Positions 28,330-39,698 of a stretch of DNA of 64,000 nucleotides are shown here, piece by piece; the stretch's first letter is position 1; every line of letters starts with the position of its first letter. Under the pieces are notes generated by a model, which had not been told where the DNA came from, searched no databases, and was given only the letters and a program-made list of their open reading frames with translations. The stretch comes from Azolla caroliniana (lineage: Eukaryota; Polypodiophyta). The DNA lies in the NCBI GenBank assembly GCA_043228905.1, contig JBHGNT010000011.1:1798001-1862000 (forward strand). Reading direction: 5' to 3'. The position numbers and the translations under genes were made by a program.

Positions 28330-29444
28330 TGTGTGCTAATCGAGAGGAATCTGGAAGAGAAGGTGAAGAGAGACTAGAAGAGCAATGATCGTCATGGAGA
28401 TATGATGATTAGGACAAAGAAGATAATGATGAAGGTTATCAGCGGATGAAGGTGAATTAGACGAAGGCGGACCACCAATGGGTGGCGGAAAAGACCGAGC
28501 AGCAGAGGAACAGACGACGATGACCATTACCAAATGAATGGTCGACGAATAGCCGAGAGTCGGCCGAACAAAGCCGGCTTGAAAGCCAGTGAACCAAGAG
28601 ATGTCTAAGCAACAACCTACTGACAAATAGAGCCGGATAACAAACAGACATGGCCGATGAACAATAACCAACGACTAGTGCCAACCACACAGAGACATCT
28701 GGCGGCGACAACGGTAGAGACAAGAGACGGTTGGCAGATGACGTCTGACAGCCGGCGGCCGACAAACCCGTGGACAGAGACAACCGGTGTCTGGCAACTA
28801 GCGGACAAAGCCAGCCAGATTGTTAGGCCGAGAATTGGCTGAGACATAAGCATCAGCCAAGAGCCCGCTGAGATACGTCGACATCCGATGAAGTGGACGA
28901 ACGAAGACCGACGGTGGCAAAGCCGAAAATATGGTTTGGAAGCTGTACAAAGACGGCCCCAAACAGAGCCGACCGTTGAGAGATGAAATTTCAAAAGCTC
29001 AAGGTCATGAGATGAAATTTCAAAAGCTCAAGGGCATGACATGAGATTTCAAAAATTGGAGGGTAGAATGCAAAATTTCGAAAACACAAAGGCCAAAAAT
29101 AAAATTTCAAAAAATTTGAGGGTAAAAATTTTAGAGACCAAGGGTAAAAATATACAAAGCTCAATTCACATGACAAACCCGAAAATACACATACATGTAA
29201 CACAATCATGAAAGACCCAAGCCGCAATGGATGAGCCAATTGGTGTGTGATCCAATTGAGTGACATGTTGACCAAACGAGAAGGTTCGAGTCAAGCAATG
29301 CTCCGATTGAAGTTATCGATCGTAGAGCTATGATTTGGTCGATGGACTTTCGACCGTTGAGACGACCGATGGAGTTTCGGTCGCTAATAACTGCCATGGC
29401 GAGTGGGTTCACCATGCGATGCACTGTCCCACAGGCGTGCCATG
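28330..29444 (-). repeat. GC-rich low-complexity 3' region of element A
   Basis: On the minus strand this is rich in CCGGCTGTC-like words with no domain. At 28985-29150 short units of about 30-40 bp repeat, each with a AAATTTCAAAA core next to GGGCA or GGGTA. The same two modules, in the same order, occur on the other strand at 55.9-57.2 kb, so they are part of the element and not host sequence. Confidence 0.65.
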
Positions 29445-29700
29445 TGTTACCGATAGGAGTTGTACGGGGCGGTATAAGGGTAAAACACGTTATAGGGGTT
29501 GTTCTGTTTGTGTAATGTAGGAGAGTGTGAATGAGGATAAATATTTTTGTAAACACATGCACAATTATGTGCATGTAATGGTCTTCTTTTTGTAATGGTC
29601 ATATTATTAGCCGTTACATTATGTACTATATAAATCCCTCATGGGGTATGTAATGAGATATAGCTTTTTCCCTCTCATTTTGTGTTTGTCTCATTGTTTC
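29445..29700 (+). repeat. 3' LTR of element A, 3'-truncated
   Basis: It starts TGTTACCGATAGG and is collinear with the 5' LTR up to about TTTTTCCCTCTCATTTTGTG. The 3' end is missing and sequence from another gypsy element (C) follows. A purine tract before this LTR is not obvious. The preceding GTCCCACAGGCGTGCCATG is shared with the copies at 34.5 kb and 55.9 kb. Confidence 0.7.
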
Positions 29701-29729
29701 TCTTTCCTTCTCTTTCCCTCTTGCCCCGG

Positions 29730-31470
29730 TCATACAATCACTGGATTGGACGCGAACGTTCCACGTGTTCGTGGATGCGTCAAACATTGCGATCGGTAGC
29801 ACGCTTATGTAACTGACCGAACCAAATTGGTATCAACAAGTTTATTACTCGAGCCGAAAACTTTCGGTCGCCGAACGTAATTACTCCTACCAAGTGAGAA
29901 GCCCTGGGTATGATATATAATATCAATAAATTTCATCACTACCTATTGGGTCGGAAATTCTTCTTCCACATGGATCATGTGGCCCTACTGTATCTGGTAT
30001 CGAAGTAGTCCCTCATAGATAAGCTGGCGCGATGGATGTTGTTACTACAAGAACTCAAATTTGAGATTTAGCATCGGCCAAGCGCTCAACACGCGGTCAT
30101 AGATTATCTAAGCTTCATCGAAAACGGAGAGAATGCTGTAGAGGATGATGATGACATCCCAGATTGCGGAATTCTATGAATTTCCGAAACAAAGAAGTCA
30201 TTACCGGAAGACAAATGGCTCGAGGGTCCTGATCACCGGCTTACTGCCCCCACAGATGCGAACGGATGAGAAGAAGCAGTTGGCGGTCCGTAGTATAAAT
30301 TTTTACCTATTAGAGGGAACGCTATATCACAAAGGGAGCGACGACATTTGGCGACGATGTGTTCAGCGTGATGAAAAAGAAGCCGTGTTACGCGAACCGC
30401 ATTGAGGGATAGCCGGGGGACATTACGCTGGCGACGCCACCGCAAGGAAAATATGGCAGGGTGGTCTTTGGTGGCCAACCTCACAAAAGGACGCCCATAC
30501 GTACTGCCGTCAGTGCGATTTATGTCAGTGGATGGAACAACCCACGGAACGAGCCCGTATGCCTCATCAACCCATTCTCCGATTGGAGCCAGTTCAAAAA
30601 TGGGGCCTCGGTTTCGTCGACCCGTTCACCCCAGCCATGACACACACAGGAAATAGATACATCTTGGTTGCAATGGATCATTGCACAAAGTGGGTCGAGG
30701 ACAAAGCTTTATGGGACAACACGACAACGTCCACCGTGAAATTCCTTTACGAGAACATCTGGTGCTGGTTTGGATGTCCCATCGAGCTCGTAAGCGATCA
30801 AGGCACCCATTTCCTAAATAAGGTTATACACGGGCTCACTGATCACTACGTCTAGTCCATAAGAAGAGCACCCTGTATTACCCTTAGGCAAACGGGTTTG
30901 CGGAATCAACGAACAAAACCCTACAGAACATTCTCAAGAAGATCGTCAACGAAGACCACACCGACTAGGATATGAAACGTCAAAGCGCCCTATGAGCATA
31001 TCAAACAAGCTTCAAAACCAACACCCAATCCACCTCATTCAGGTTAGCCTTTGACCTCGAAGCAGTAATGTCGGTCGAATTCCAGATCCCGAGTCTAAGG
31101 ATACAGATCTGTGAATGCCTTCCCGAAAAATAGTCAGAATAGTTACGGTTACAACAACTCCTTGAACTTGGTGAAGATAAGGTACTAAGCATGACGGTTT
31201 TGGAACAGGAACAACGCCGTCGCAAAGCGTTCATTGACCAACATTGGGGGGGGGGGGGGGGAGTAACGAGAAATCCTTCGAAATCAGAAAGGCCGTACTA
31301 GTGTTCTAGAAATGCATGGGAAAAATGCCGGGCAAACTATGATTCTAGTGGACGGGGCCGTATTGGATAGTCTGCGTTGAAAACGACACCTTCGAGCTCG
31401 GAGCGCTGAGGAAATTTTACGACGAAAGGTCAATGGCTTCTTACTCAAATCCTACTTGGGACCCACACCC
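29730..31470 (+). pseudogene. Gypsy C: RNase H and integrase relic
   Basis: RNase H starts near 29735 with FVDAS and SSRKLSVAERNY, then breaks. Integrase follows at 30145-30860: an LLEGTLYHKG block, a zinc-finger region with WWP and CRQCDLCQ, then the core with a FVDPF strand, ILVAMDHCTKWVE and LVSDQGTHF. A C-terminal VNGFLLKSYLGP block near 31430-31465 marks the usual end of pol. Several stops interrupt it, many at expected Gln or Arg codons. The protease and reverse transcriptase are absent, so the copy is cut off at its 5' side where it meets the LTR of element A. A run of about 15 G lies at 31246-31260. Confidence 0.8.
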
Positions 31471-34400
31471 CCAAATCCTTTCTGAAATGCCGCGGAGTTA
31501 ACGGGTGAAAACGTCGGCCCACTCCCATTAATTTGAACCTCACTGTAATGTAATATTAATGTAACATATTAACAACCATTACTATTAGGTATGAAATGAA
31601 AAGGAAAAACACGAAAAAGAAAAAGAAAAAGAAAAAGAAAAAGGCACTTGGAACAATATGGAGGCGCACAACCCAAGAAAGCAAGTACCCTCTCCAGTCA
31701 CATGCGTGGACAACATGGTTCGTAGAATCTTGAACAGTAGCGTTCCCACCTCACAAAAAGGTAATCTGAGCAATTTCTCTAACCTTGCACAACTTAGAAG
31801 CTCCCCTTGCTCTCCTCACTCTACCTACTCAGAAAGAGTTTCACATCTTCGCTACTCCTCATCTACACGCTCTCCTCGCTCTTCACACCACACAAACAAC
31901 CCTTCTACACAAATAGACGCCGAGACAGCCATGCCGATCGACATCTCATCTGCTCTACGATAGTGGCTCCATGACCACAGACTCGCCAGATACATAAGAG
32001 TAGTGGAAGCGCTGCCCCACCCCAACTCCCATGAAATGACGACGCAGATCAATGTGGACACGGTCACGAATGCCACAATCTGAAAAAAGTTGGGCCTGAG
32101 CTCCACAGGGGAACGCCACTTCAAGATCCCTCCCACAGAGGACCTCAAACGGTATTTTGACGAATACTCACTCTCTGTCAGGCGTATAGGACAAGGGATG
32201 CACTCGATCCTTTCTTCCGCAAGATCACCAAGTTTCTGTTGGAAGTGGGTTGCGTGCACTCCAATGCTTACGGAATGCCGAAACAGAAGGCCATAATCCT
32301 CATATCAACCTTCGAGGGCCACGCCGTCGACTGGGAGTCATCATAGGGCCATCCTTGCGTGAAGGCCTCCACACCTTCCAGGCCGGTAAGAAGCTCTGGC
32401 CCATCATCCAACAATATTTCACAATATTGTTCCCCCCACTGACCCTACAGCTCTGGGTTCATCCCCCCCAACGCCAGCTCCGCGTCAACAGAAGCGCACG
32501 GAATGGGAGGAGGAAGGAAACATCCGTGCACCGAAGTAAGTCGACACCTGGAATGGGCAACAATCGGCACACACCACGAACCAAGAAACAGACGAATGGC
32601 TGAGCAACTCCAAACCCAAACGTCGTCGGCTGGATTAGAAGGACGATTGGGGTTTTACAAAAGACGCGGCACCACAACCTAGCACTGACGTATTGGCCGA
32701 GGCGGACCCCATGCAGGTCTTCGAAGAAATTCCATGGTCCAAATCAACCCTAATGGAGAATACAGAAAGAGGCAAAGGCCTCCTCACGTCGAACAATGTC
32801 GTGATGGCCTGTTCGGAGATGTCATTCGTAGCCCATGAGTTCGCAACCTTGTTACAATTCGGCACATCATTCGAAATCATGGAGTTCTTGGCAACACAAC
32901 AAATAAAAGTCTCTCAATGCATGGACAAGGAACATATGGAAAGACAAATGATTGAGCGAGCCCTGGCAGGAATAGCAAAGAGAGAAGATGAATGCGCCTC
33001 GGGCAAAATTAGACATAATGAGGAACGCGAGCAAAGGCCATGTCGGAATCAAGGTTCCTCCATTGAATACCTCCTTAATCGAGGTCCACAGGGAGTTACC
33101 CAAGGATATGGTATGCAAAAACAAGACCGCAAAGAAGGCCAAAAAGTACACCAAGCAATAGCTTGAAGAGGCCTAGAAGACGATAGTTGGAGCATCGACC
33201 ACAGGAAGCAACAACCTCAACCAAAGCTTCCCCCACACCCAAAATACGAAGACTCAATGAGGAGGTCTAAGCCCAAACGATGATAGTAGCAAAAGCGAAA
33301 AGAGCGGCAGAACTCGCCGAGATGAAAATAGAGTGAGTCCTCTTTGAGCTCCGACAATCATCGGATCGGGAAACAGACGTCCAAGCAAAGGCAATGAAAG
33401 ACATAAAAACGATACAAGACAAGTTGGATGCCTAAATTTCGGCCTAAAAACAAACCATCGAAGCGCTCAACAAATAGACGGAAGTAGTAGGTCGAATCAA
33501 GGGTACCATCGAGGCATTGCGTGAGGCCGTGCAAAAGAAGCGCAAATGGTACGATGATTAGATCGAAATAGAGCGCTAGTTGACAAGAGAGGTCGAAGAA
33601 CACTTAAATAAGGAAATGGGCCGGCTCGAAGAATTGCACGAAAAAGAGTCGAAGCTCTAGTAGGAGGTAAAATCACAATATGAAACGTAGGCGGGGCCTC
33701 CAACACCAGCAAAATCGCAAATCTCAAGATGGCCATCCAAGAAATGTGGACGAAAACCGAGATGAACACTAAGAGAATCAAAGTCCTACTATTGACAAAC
33801 AAGGAGAGATTCAATTGCCAGCTCCAGGAAGCACTAGACCGGGGCTGGGCTGAATGGGCGAAGTAGGCAACGGAGCTCCATACCTACCGGCCTGACTAGA
33901 CGAATCGGTAGAAAGACGGTAAGGTCTTTTATAAACTAAACGAAGAAAGCATCACAATGGTCAGTGAGGACATTTTGCATGACTATCAAGCCATGGACGA
34001 CCACCACTTTGAAGAAATCATGCAGATGTTAGAGGAGTTCGGTGATAGTTAGATTGAGACCTCATTCGAACTCCAGGCGTACGAGAACAAACCGAAACAG
34101 ACGGAGCAAGGGAAAGGATCATACACCATTGTGTTTCCCGACAATGACTTCGGCGAGGATGCATCGAAAGGCCAAATTTCGGAAGTCACCACGACGCCGA
34201 ACCTACCATCGAAGATGCGTCTGGAACTCGCCAAGGCCACGCCAGAAGAAACACTGTGTGAGGAGCCACTTGATAGCCCTCCCTTGACCAGCCATGCAGA
34301 AGGAGGCCCAGAACTTGAGCAGATGACATCGATTGAACTAGAGTTGGGAAAGACAATCGAAACAACAATCGAACTAGAGCCGATAGAGCCAACCACACTA

Positions 34401-34500
34401 GAACCGATGACGCAGACCTCAATAACCCCCGAAACACCCACGATGGTTCCCACTTACACGGCTCGACTAGATCCTAGACATTTTTGACGACACATGAGAT
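31470..34500 (+). pseudogene. Unrecognised decayed reading frame downstream of gypsy C integrase
   Basis: About 3 kb after the pol end has no domain that I can name. A (GAAAAA)n run at about 31610-31642 opens it. Open pieces at 31658-31963, 32693-33166 and 34131-34487 are joined by stretches that stay readable if single stops are ignored. The pieces are rich in Lys, Glu and Ala and look like coiled coil (about 33280-33660), ending in a Glu/Thr/Pro-rich tail. Stops are mostly TAG or TAA where Gln would fit. It could be an extra ORF of the element, or the gag of a second, fused copy. I do not assign a function. Confidence 0.45.
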
Positions 34501-34551
34501 TCCTCGTGGGTTCGACCGACCGTGCATGCACTGTCCCACATGCGTGCCATG

Positions 34552-35790
34552 TGTTGGCCACCTCGGACAACCAAGTGGGAAATGTCGAAAAAAGAAAAGA
34601 CAAAGGGGACGATTATGGTGAGTGAAGAAGAAGGGTGGGGCCAAAGCGTAGTTAAGAGGGCGTAACAACCAAAACATTCATGAGGGGTAATGGTTCACGC
34701 GCCAAGCGTAATCGCTCATGACCCTATATAAAGGGCATGGCGAACTTGTAAAAAATCTTAATCATAATCTTGTATACAGAATTGTGGAATATAGATCTAT
34801 TTTGCCTAACTTCCTGTGTTGAGTCGTGTACTCTGAATGTGTTAAGTGTGGAACGTTGTCGCGGTATTCCGCGAGCGCGTGTAGGATCCGAGGCGGGACC
34901 ACGGGGGCTTGGACTAGGGAGTAGAGGAGAAGGAATAAGACACAAAATGGAAGCTTAGCTCAAGAGGAGAAGAGGAAGAATAGCACATAAACATAAAATA
35001 GAATAGATGGAGGCAAGATACACCCCCAAGACAAGAAACATCAACATGCTATATTAAGAGTTCACAAAAAAAATTACAACCAAGGCTGCATAGGCCGCAC
35101 CCAAAACAACTACAAGAAAACCCTAACCGGATAACTAAGCAAAGAAGCATAGAAACGCTAAAAGAAACCCAAGAAGAAAACCCTAGAAGAAACCCTAAAA
35201 CCGAATAGAACCCCTCAACCTAAGTGGTATACCTATCTCACTCAAAATAGGCAACCCCTTCACAAGTGACCCCTCACTCCCTTTTATAGTAGTAAGGGGT
35301 GAGCACATTACAAGAGGGAGTCAAATCCCCTTTCCTTTAATGGGGAATATCTCCCTTGATCTTAAATCGGTGGGCCTTAACTCTCTCTCTCTCTCCTATC
35401 ACATTCACTCTCAATGCCCACTACTCATTCTACTCTACAAAGTGCATATCACATTTATGCCTCTACGAACCTCGTGGTGCACCTTTAGCACCTTAGATTA
35501 TTACCCTTCCCCTTTACATTTTGTTATCTTATTCTCATCATACAAATTTACAAGTGCATGTGTAATGTTGCACATCCCCATTTATTTGTCCCTCCCAGTT
35601 TTCTCACCGTAGCTGGAAATCTTCACGACAACGTGTCGGTTGTAACCATCATTGTAATCTCCACAATCTCCACGATCGAGATAACTATTACAATTCTAGT
35701 ATACAATCGTACCCGAGTTACTGGTACGACTTGAGCATCCTTCCATGACCATGATTCCCTTGAGACAAACACCAAAGGACCGAGGATTTG
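34552..35790 (+). repeat. LTR-like sequence interrupted by a solo LTR
   Basis: It starts TGTTGGCCACC, preceded by the same GTCCCACA.GCGTGCCATG motif that precedes the LTRs of element A, and has a TATA-like CTATATAAAGGGCATGG near 34723-34739. It continues on the far side of the solo LTR (34857-35630) to about 35785, where TTTGGCACCG could be a primer site. It may be the 3' LTR of gypsy C or the 5' LTR of a lost element. Confidence 0.5.
34857..35630 (-). mobile_element. Solo LTR related to elements X and Y, with ACGT duplication
   Basis: On the plus strand it starts TGTCGCGG and ends TTCACGACA, the same TGTCG...CGACA end pair as the LTRs of X and Y. Near its left end a GGACCACGGGGGCTTGGACT block matches the 3' end of the Y LTR (GGAACCACTGGGGTTTTGGACT). 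It is flanked by ACGT on both sides (34853-34856 and 35631-35634). No internal region remains, so it probably arose by recombination between two LTRs. Confidence 0.75.
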
Positions 35791-35809
35791 GCACCGTGTT
35801 ACCCTAAAC

Positions 35810-36831
35810 CAAAAACAACCGAATCAACTTCTTCTTGCTCGACCGCGTCCTCTTCCTCCATCCGAGTGTGAGTAGAGCATGTGGCCTTTGGAGGCGTTGT
35901 TCCTTGTTCGAACATGGTTTTCTTCAACCAACAACATTGATTGAAGATCGAAGAAAGAAGGAGGATTCTCCCTTTCTAGAATGGCGGTTCTCATTGCACC
36001 GAACCGTGGTGCAAGGCCACCGAGGTATATTTGCACCATCTTATCATCCTCCATGTTGATGCTTATTTAGTTGAGCGAGTCACAAAGCTCCTTGATCTTC
36101 AAGGTGTAGTTTGTGATGGAAATATCCCTTTGTTGGATGTTGTTCAACTCTTGGCGGAGTTGAAGCTATCGTGTCGTTGTATTGGCGATGAATATCTTAT
36201 TGTTCTCCCAAGCTTCTTTGGGCGTCTTGGCTTCTCGAATGTAGCCAAGTATGTGGTCATGGACACATGTCGCCAAGAAATATATTACTCGGCTTCCGGC
36301 TTGCTCCCATGTTGAGTATTCGGGAGTCCTTGGGTCGGGTTGATTTTCTTGTAGTCCTTTGATGTAGCTCCAATAGCCTTGGTCGACAAGGTATTGGTGC
36401 ATCTTGTACTCCCAAGATGCAAAGTTGTTTCCGTCCAACTTCTCACTAGGGAGAGCTCTCCCCATTTGAGTATTCATTATGTCGATGTAGTTTTCCTTCT
36501 CTCTTGAACGTGAACGATGTAGTTGCACTACGATAGCGATGAGCTAGTTCTTCTTGAACGTTGGCGTAGAACACAACACACGTGAATGGGCTACATCGAG
36601 CTACCAAATCGCTCTGATACCATGTAAAGAATCGGATATGATTCTATGCAGCGGAAGAGATGTGTGTTATGTGTGTGTGAGAGAGAAGATGAATGAAGAG
36701 GAGAGAAACACAAGATAGATAATATGAGAGTGTTGAGAATCAAGCTCAGCTAGACTAGTGTGTGAACACACCGTCAAGAATCTATGAGCACTCAAAGGTC
36801 AAAAGTCACCACTACTCTCTACACATTAACA
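35810..36831 (-). mobile_element. Truncated Ty1/copia element, gag end with LTR (left arm of inverted pair)
   Basis: Reading leftward, an LTR (about 36831-36623, ending TCTTTACA) is followed by TGGTATCAGAGC at 36622-36611, the standard primer site for initiator Met-tRNA. Gag follows at 36528-36166 (SEKLDGNNFASW, HQYLVDQGYW, then FLATCVHDH and AKTPKEAW) and 36054-35824 (QIYLGGLAPRF, then a GRGRGRAR end). Pol is absent because the copy is cut at about 35810. A frameshift separates the two gag pieces. Confidence 0.8.
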
Positions 36832-36832
36832 A

Positions 36833-37125
36833 TGTGTCATAAAATCATATTATATGACACATAACTAATGAGTTTCCACATTCCCCATGACCAATGAGCT
36901 TCGGTAGTTAATGAAGAAAGAGGGTGAGTATATAAAGCACCCTCCTCCTACTTTGTAATGTGTTGGTTAATCTCCTTTGTAATATACATCTTCTTGAGTA
37001 TTCTATTTTCCATTCTATCCATCTTGTGTCTCTCTCCTCTCCTCTTCTCAAACACACACACACACACACACACAACACACATCTCTAACCTATTCTGCTG
37101 CACAAAATAACCACGATTCTTTACA
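36833..37125 (+). repeat. 5' LTR of the plus-strand copia element
   Basis: It ends ACCACGATTCTTTACA directly before the primer site TGGTATCAGAGC at 37126-37137. A TATA-like GTATATAAAGC lies at about 36931. A (CA)n run lies at 37053-37076. The left edge is less sure; a TGTGTCATA..TATGACACA inverted pair at 36833-36864 may mark it. Confidence 0.65.
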
Positions 37126-37262
37126 TGGTATCAGAGCGCTTTGGTAGCTCGATCTAGCCCATCCGCGTGTGTCATGTCCTACGCCGACGTTCAAGAAGAA
37201 CCAACTCATCCCTAACATAGTGCGCCACATAGCTCATATTCAAGAGAGAAGAAGAAGGAAAG

Positions 37263-39170
37263 ATATCTACATCTCTCTCCCTAGTGAGAAGTTGGACAGA
37301 AACAACTTTGCATCTTGGAAGTACAAGATGCACCAATACCTTGTCAGCCAAGGCTATTGGAGCTACATCAAAGGAGCATAAGAACATCAACCCGACCCAA
37401 CGTCTCCTGAATACTCAACATTGGCGCAAGCCGCAAGCTGAGGGATGTATTGCTTGGCGACATGTGTCCATGACCACATGCTCGACTACATTCGTGAAGC
37501 CAAGACGCCGAAGGAAGCGTGGGAGAATCTTAGGAAGATTTTCAGGGCGAACACAACCGCAAGAAAGCTTCAACTTCGCTAAGAGTTGAATAATATCCAA
37601 CAAAGGGATATGTTCATCACAAGCTACACCTTGAAGATCAAGGAGCTTTGTGATTCACTCGGTTCAATAAGTGTCAATGTGGATGATGGTGCAAATATGC
37701 CTAGGTGGCCTCACATTACTGTTCGGCACGATGAGAATCGCTGTCCTAGCAAGGGAGAATCCTCATTCTTTCTTTGATTTTCAATCCATGTTGTTGGTTG
37801 AACAAAACCATGTTCAAACAAGGAGCAACGCCTCGGGGCGAAATGTTCATGATGAGACATAGAGCAAATTCTATGTCGGCTTCTACTTCGACTAGTGCCT
37901 CCAATCCGGAAAACGTATGGTTCGTCGACTCCGGTTCCTCAAACCATATGACGTCTCACCAAGAATGGTTCCAAGACTTACGAGGGAAGGATTGACCCAA
38001 CTATGTTGAAACCGGAGATGACACTACTCATTCGATTCGGCATATCGACAATGTCCCATTCAGGAAAGACAATAAACAAACTTGCATCAAAAATATCTTG
38101 CATGTACCAACCATAATGAAGAATTTGGTCTCGGTTGAGCAAATTGTTGAGCAAGGCATGCAAGTTAGATACAACCAAGGTGGTTTCTTCATCGAGAAGG
38201 AAGGTTGACTAATCGCTCATGGACGAAGGGAAGGCCAAATGTTTATCCTTGAATCGAACGAGGTAAAATCGGCCATGTTTGCAAAGGGCCTCAAAGCCGA
38301 CATTGACATATAGTTGTGGCACAAAAGAATCAACCATATCAATGTCAACAAACTCAAGGGCATGCAATCAAAAGGAGTTTTCATTGGACTTCTGATGTTC
38401 AAAGAGAAAGAGATTGAATGAGTATGTGGAGCTTGCCAATTCGACAAGCAACATCAGCACCCATTTCCAAAGGAACGAAAATGTGAGCAAAGGCCTCCTA
38501 GATGTGATCCACTCGTATGTGTGGGGACAGACACAAATGACCACATTTGGAGGATGTCAGTATTATCTTACCTTTATCGACAACTTCTCTAGGCATACAT
38601 GGATCTTTCCCATGAGGCAGAAGAGCGAAGTGTTTAGACACTGCCAAAAATTCAAAAGCGAAGTTGAAAAGACAACTGGCCGCCATGTACGATGTCCACT
38701 CGAGAGAAGAATCTGGTTAGCCAATTCAGCTACAATGACTATATGGCATACCACTATGCTTTTATGATGAAGGTGGCAACAGATCGTGAACTGGAGAGCT
38801 TTGTCGAAGTTGCTAAAAATTCACGATGGGTCGAAGTGATGAACGAGGAGATGCAAGCTCTCAACAAGAACGAGATATGGGATCTCGTCCCTCACTCACC
38901 TCACAGGAAGGCAATCGGCTGCAGATGGATTTACAAGCTGAAGTACAATCTCGACGGCTCAGTCAATCACCACAAAGCCCAACTTGTAGTGAAAGGGTAC
39001 ATACAAACACACGGTGGTGACTATGAAGAGACCTTTGCCCCGGTGGCAAAGATAATGATTGTGCGGATTGTGATTGCACTTGTAGTAGTGAAAGGGGGGC
39101 ACCTCCACCAGATGGATGTCAAGAACGCCTTTCTCCAAGGAGAATTAGAAGAGGAGGTGTGTAGAGAATA
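37263..39170 (+). pseudogene. Copia gag-pol pseudogene
   Basis: Gag: LPSEKLDRNNFASW, then ATCVHDHMLDYIREAKTPKEAW. The protease has the DSGSS signature. Integrase keeps LWHKRIN and CGACQFDKQ with several stops between. RT has NSRWVEVMNEEMQAL, WIYKLKYN, and HQMDVKNAFLQGEL. Stops near 37380, 37441, 37580, 37998, 38206 and 38312 fall mostly at plausible Gln or Arg codons. The polyprotein cannot be made. Confidence 0.8.
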
Positions 39171-39181
39171 GCATGGAATAT

Positions 39182-39698
39182 TGCTCGGCCACAACCAAGT
39201 CTTGAACACTTCACTTGGAATGAAACACAGAAATGGGAAATGGAGAGAGTACACAGAAATGACACAAGATGTTTACGTGGAAAACCCTAATAGGGAAAAA
39301 CCACGGGAGGCCACAGACTCCAACTATCACTATATGAGAGTAAAATGCAAAGTGGAGGCACAGAGGCAGCGACCTCGTGCTCGCGATCTTCGTTAGATGG
39401 CGGTTACTACAGAGAGTGCTCGTAGTTACTCTCTCGCTCTCTATACAGTAGTTATATACATACAACAATATGACAACAACATACATTTAAAGTGATTGCC
39501 CTAAGTCATATTTATACTTATATGAACTTAGGGCTATTTACAAATATAGCCTCAATAGGCGTGCTCAAGACATATTTACGAATATGTCTCTCTTCCTGTT
39601 CTCACCGGGTCTCCTCCGGTTTCCAGATCTCTTCTGGTTCTCACTAGGTCCTCTTCATTCATCACCAAGTCCCATGCGGAGAGACCGATTTCCCAACA
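39182..39698 (-). repeat. 3' LTR of copia 1
   Basis: On the minus strand it starts TGTTGGGAAATCGG, right after the purine tract GTGAAGGGGGAGAT, and ends GGCCGAGCA. It is 517 bp and clearly related to the LTR of copia 2 at 53847-54454 (shared GATGTTTACGTGGAAAACCC on the plus strand). It contains CT-rich stretches. Confidence 0.8.

Larger units (their letters stand above)
26716..29710 (+). mobile_element. LTR element A with captured PPR fragment
   Basis: Two direct LTRs frame it. LTR 1 (26716-27061) and LTR 2 (29445 to about 29700, cut at its 3' end) both start TGTTACC and share GGTATAAGGGTAAAACACG and CTATATAAATCCCTCATGG, the latter holding a TATA box. After LTR 1 comes TTTTGGCACGCC, a plausible primer site starting in TGG. 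The interior has no gag or pol domain that I can find. It carries a PPR fragment at 28002-28298 and a GC-rich, low-complexity 3' part. A second copy of the family lies inverted at 55.5-57.2 kb. It would need proteins from another element to move. Confidence 0.75.
36833..39181 (+). mobile_element. Ty1/copia element, plus strand (right arm of inverted pair), 3'-truncated
   Basis: LTR and primer site are followed by gag (37263-37860), protease (WFVDSGSSNHMTS near 37918-37960), a GAG-pre/integrase region (LWHKRINH near 38313, then FGGCQYYLTFIDNFSRHTWI near 38543-38605), and the start of reverse transcriptase (38780-39170). Internal deletions join integrase directly to RT near 38690. At 39182 the LTR of copia 1 begins, so the RT is split by that insertion and the remainder is not found in the window. 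Confidence 0.8.
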
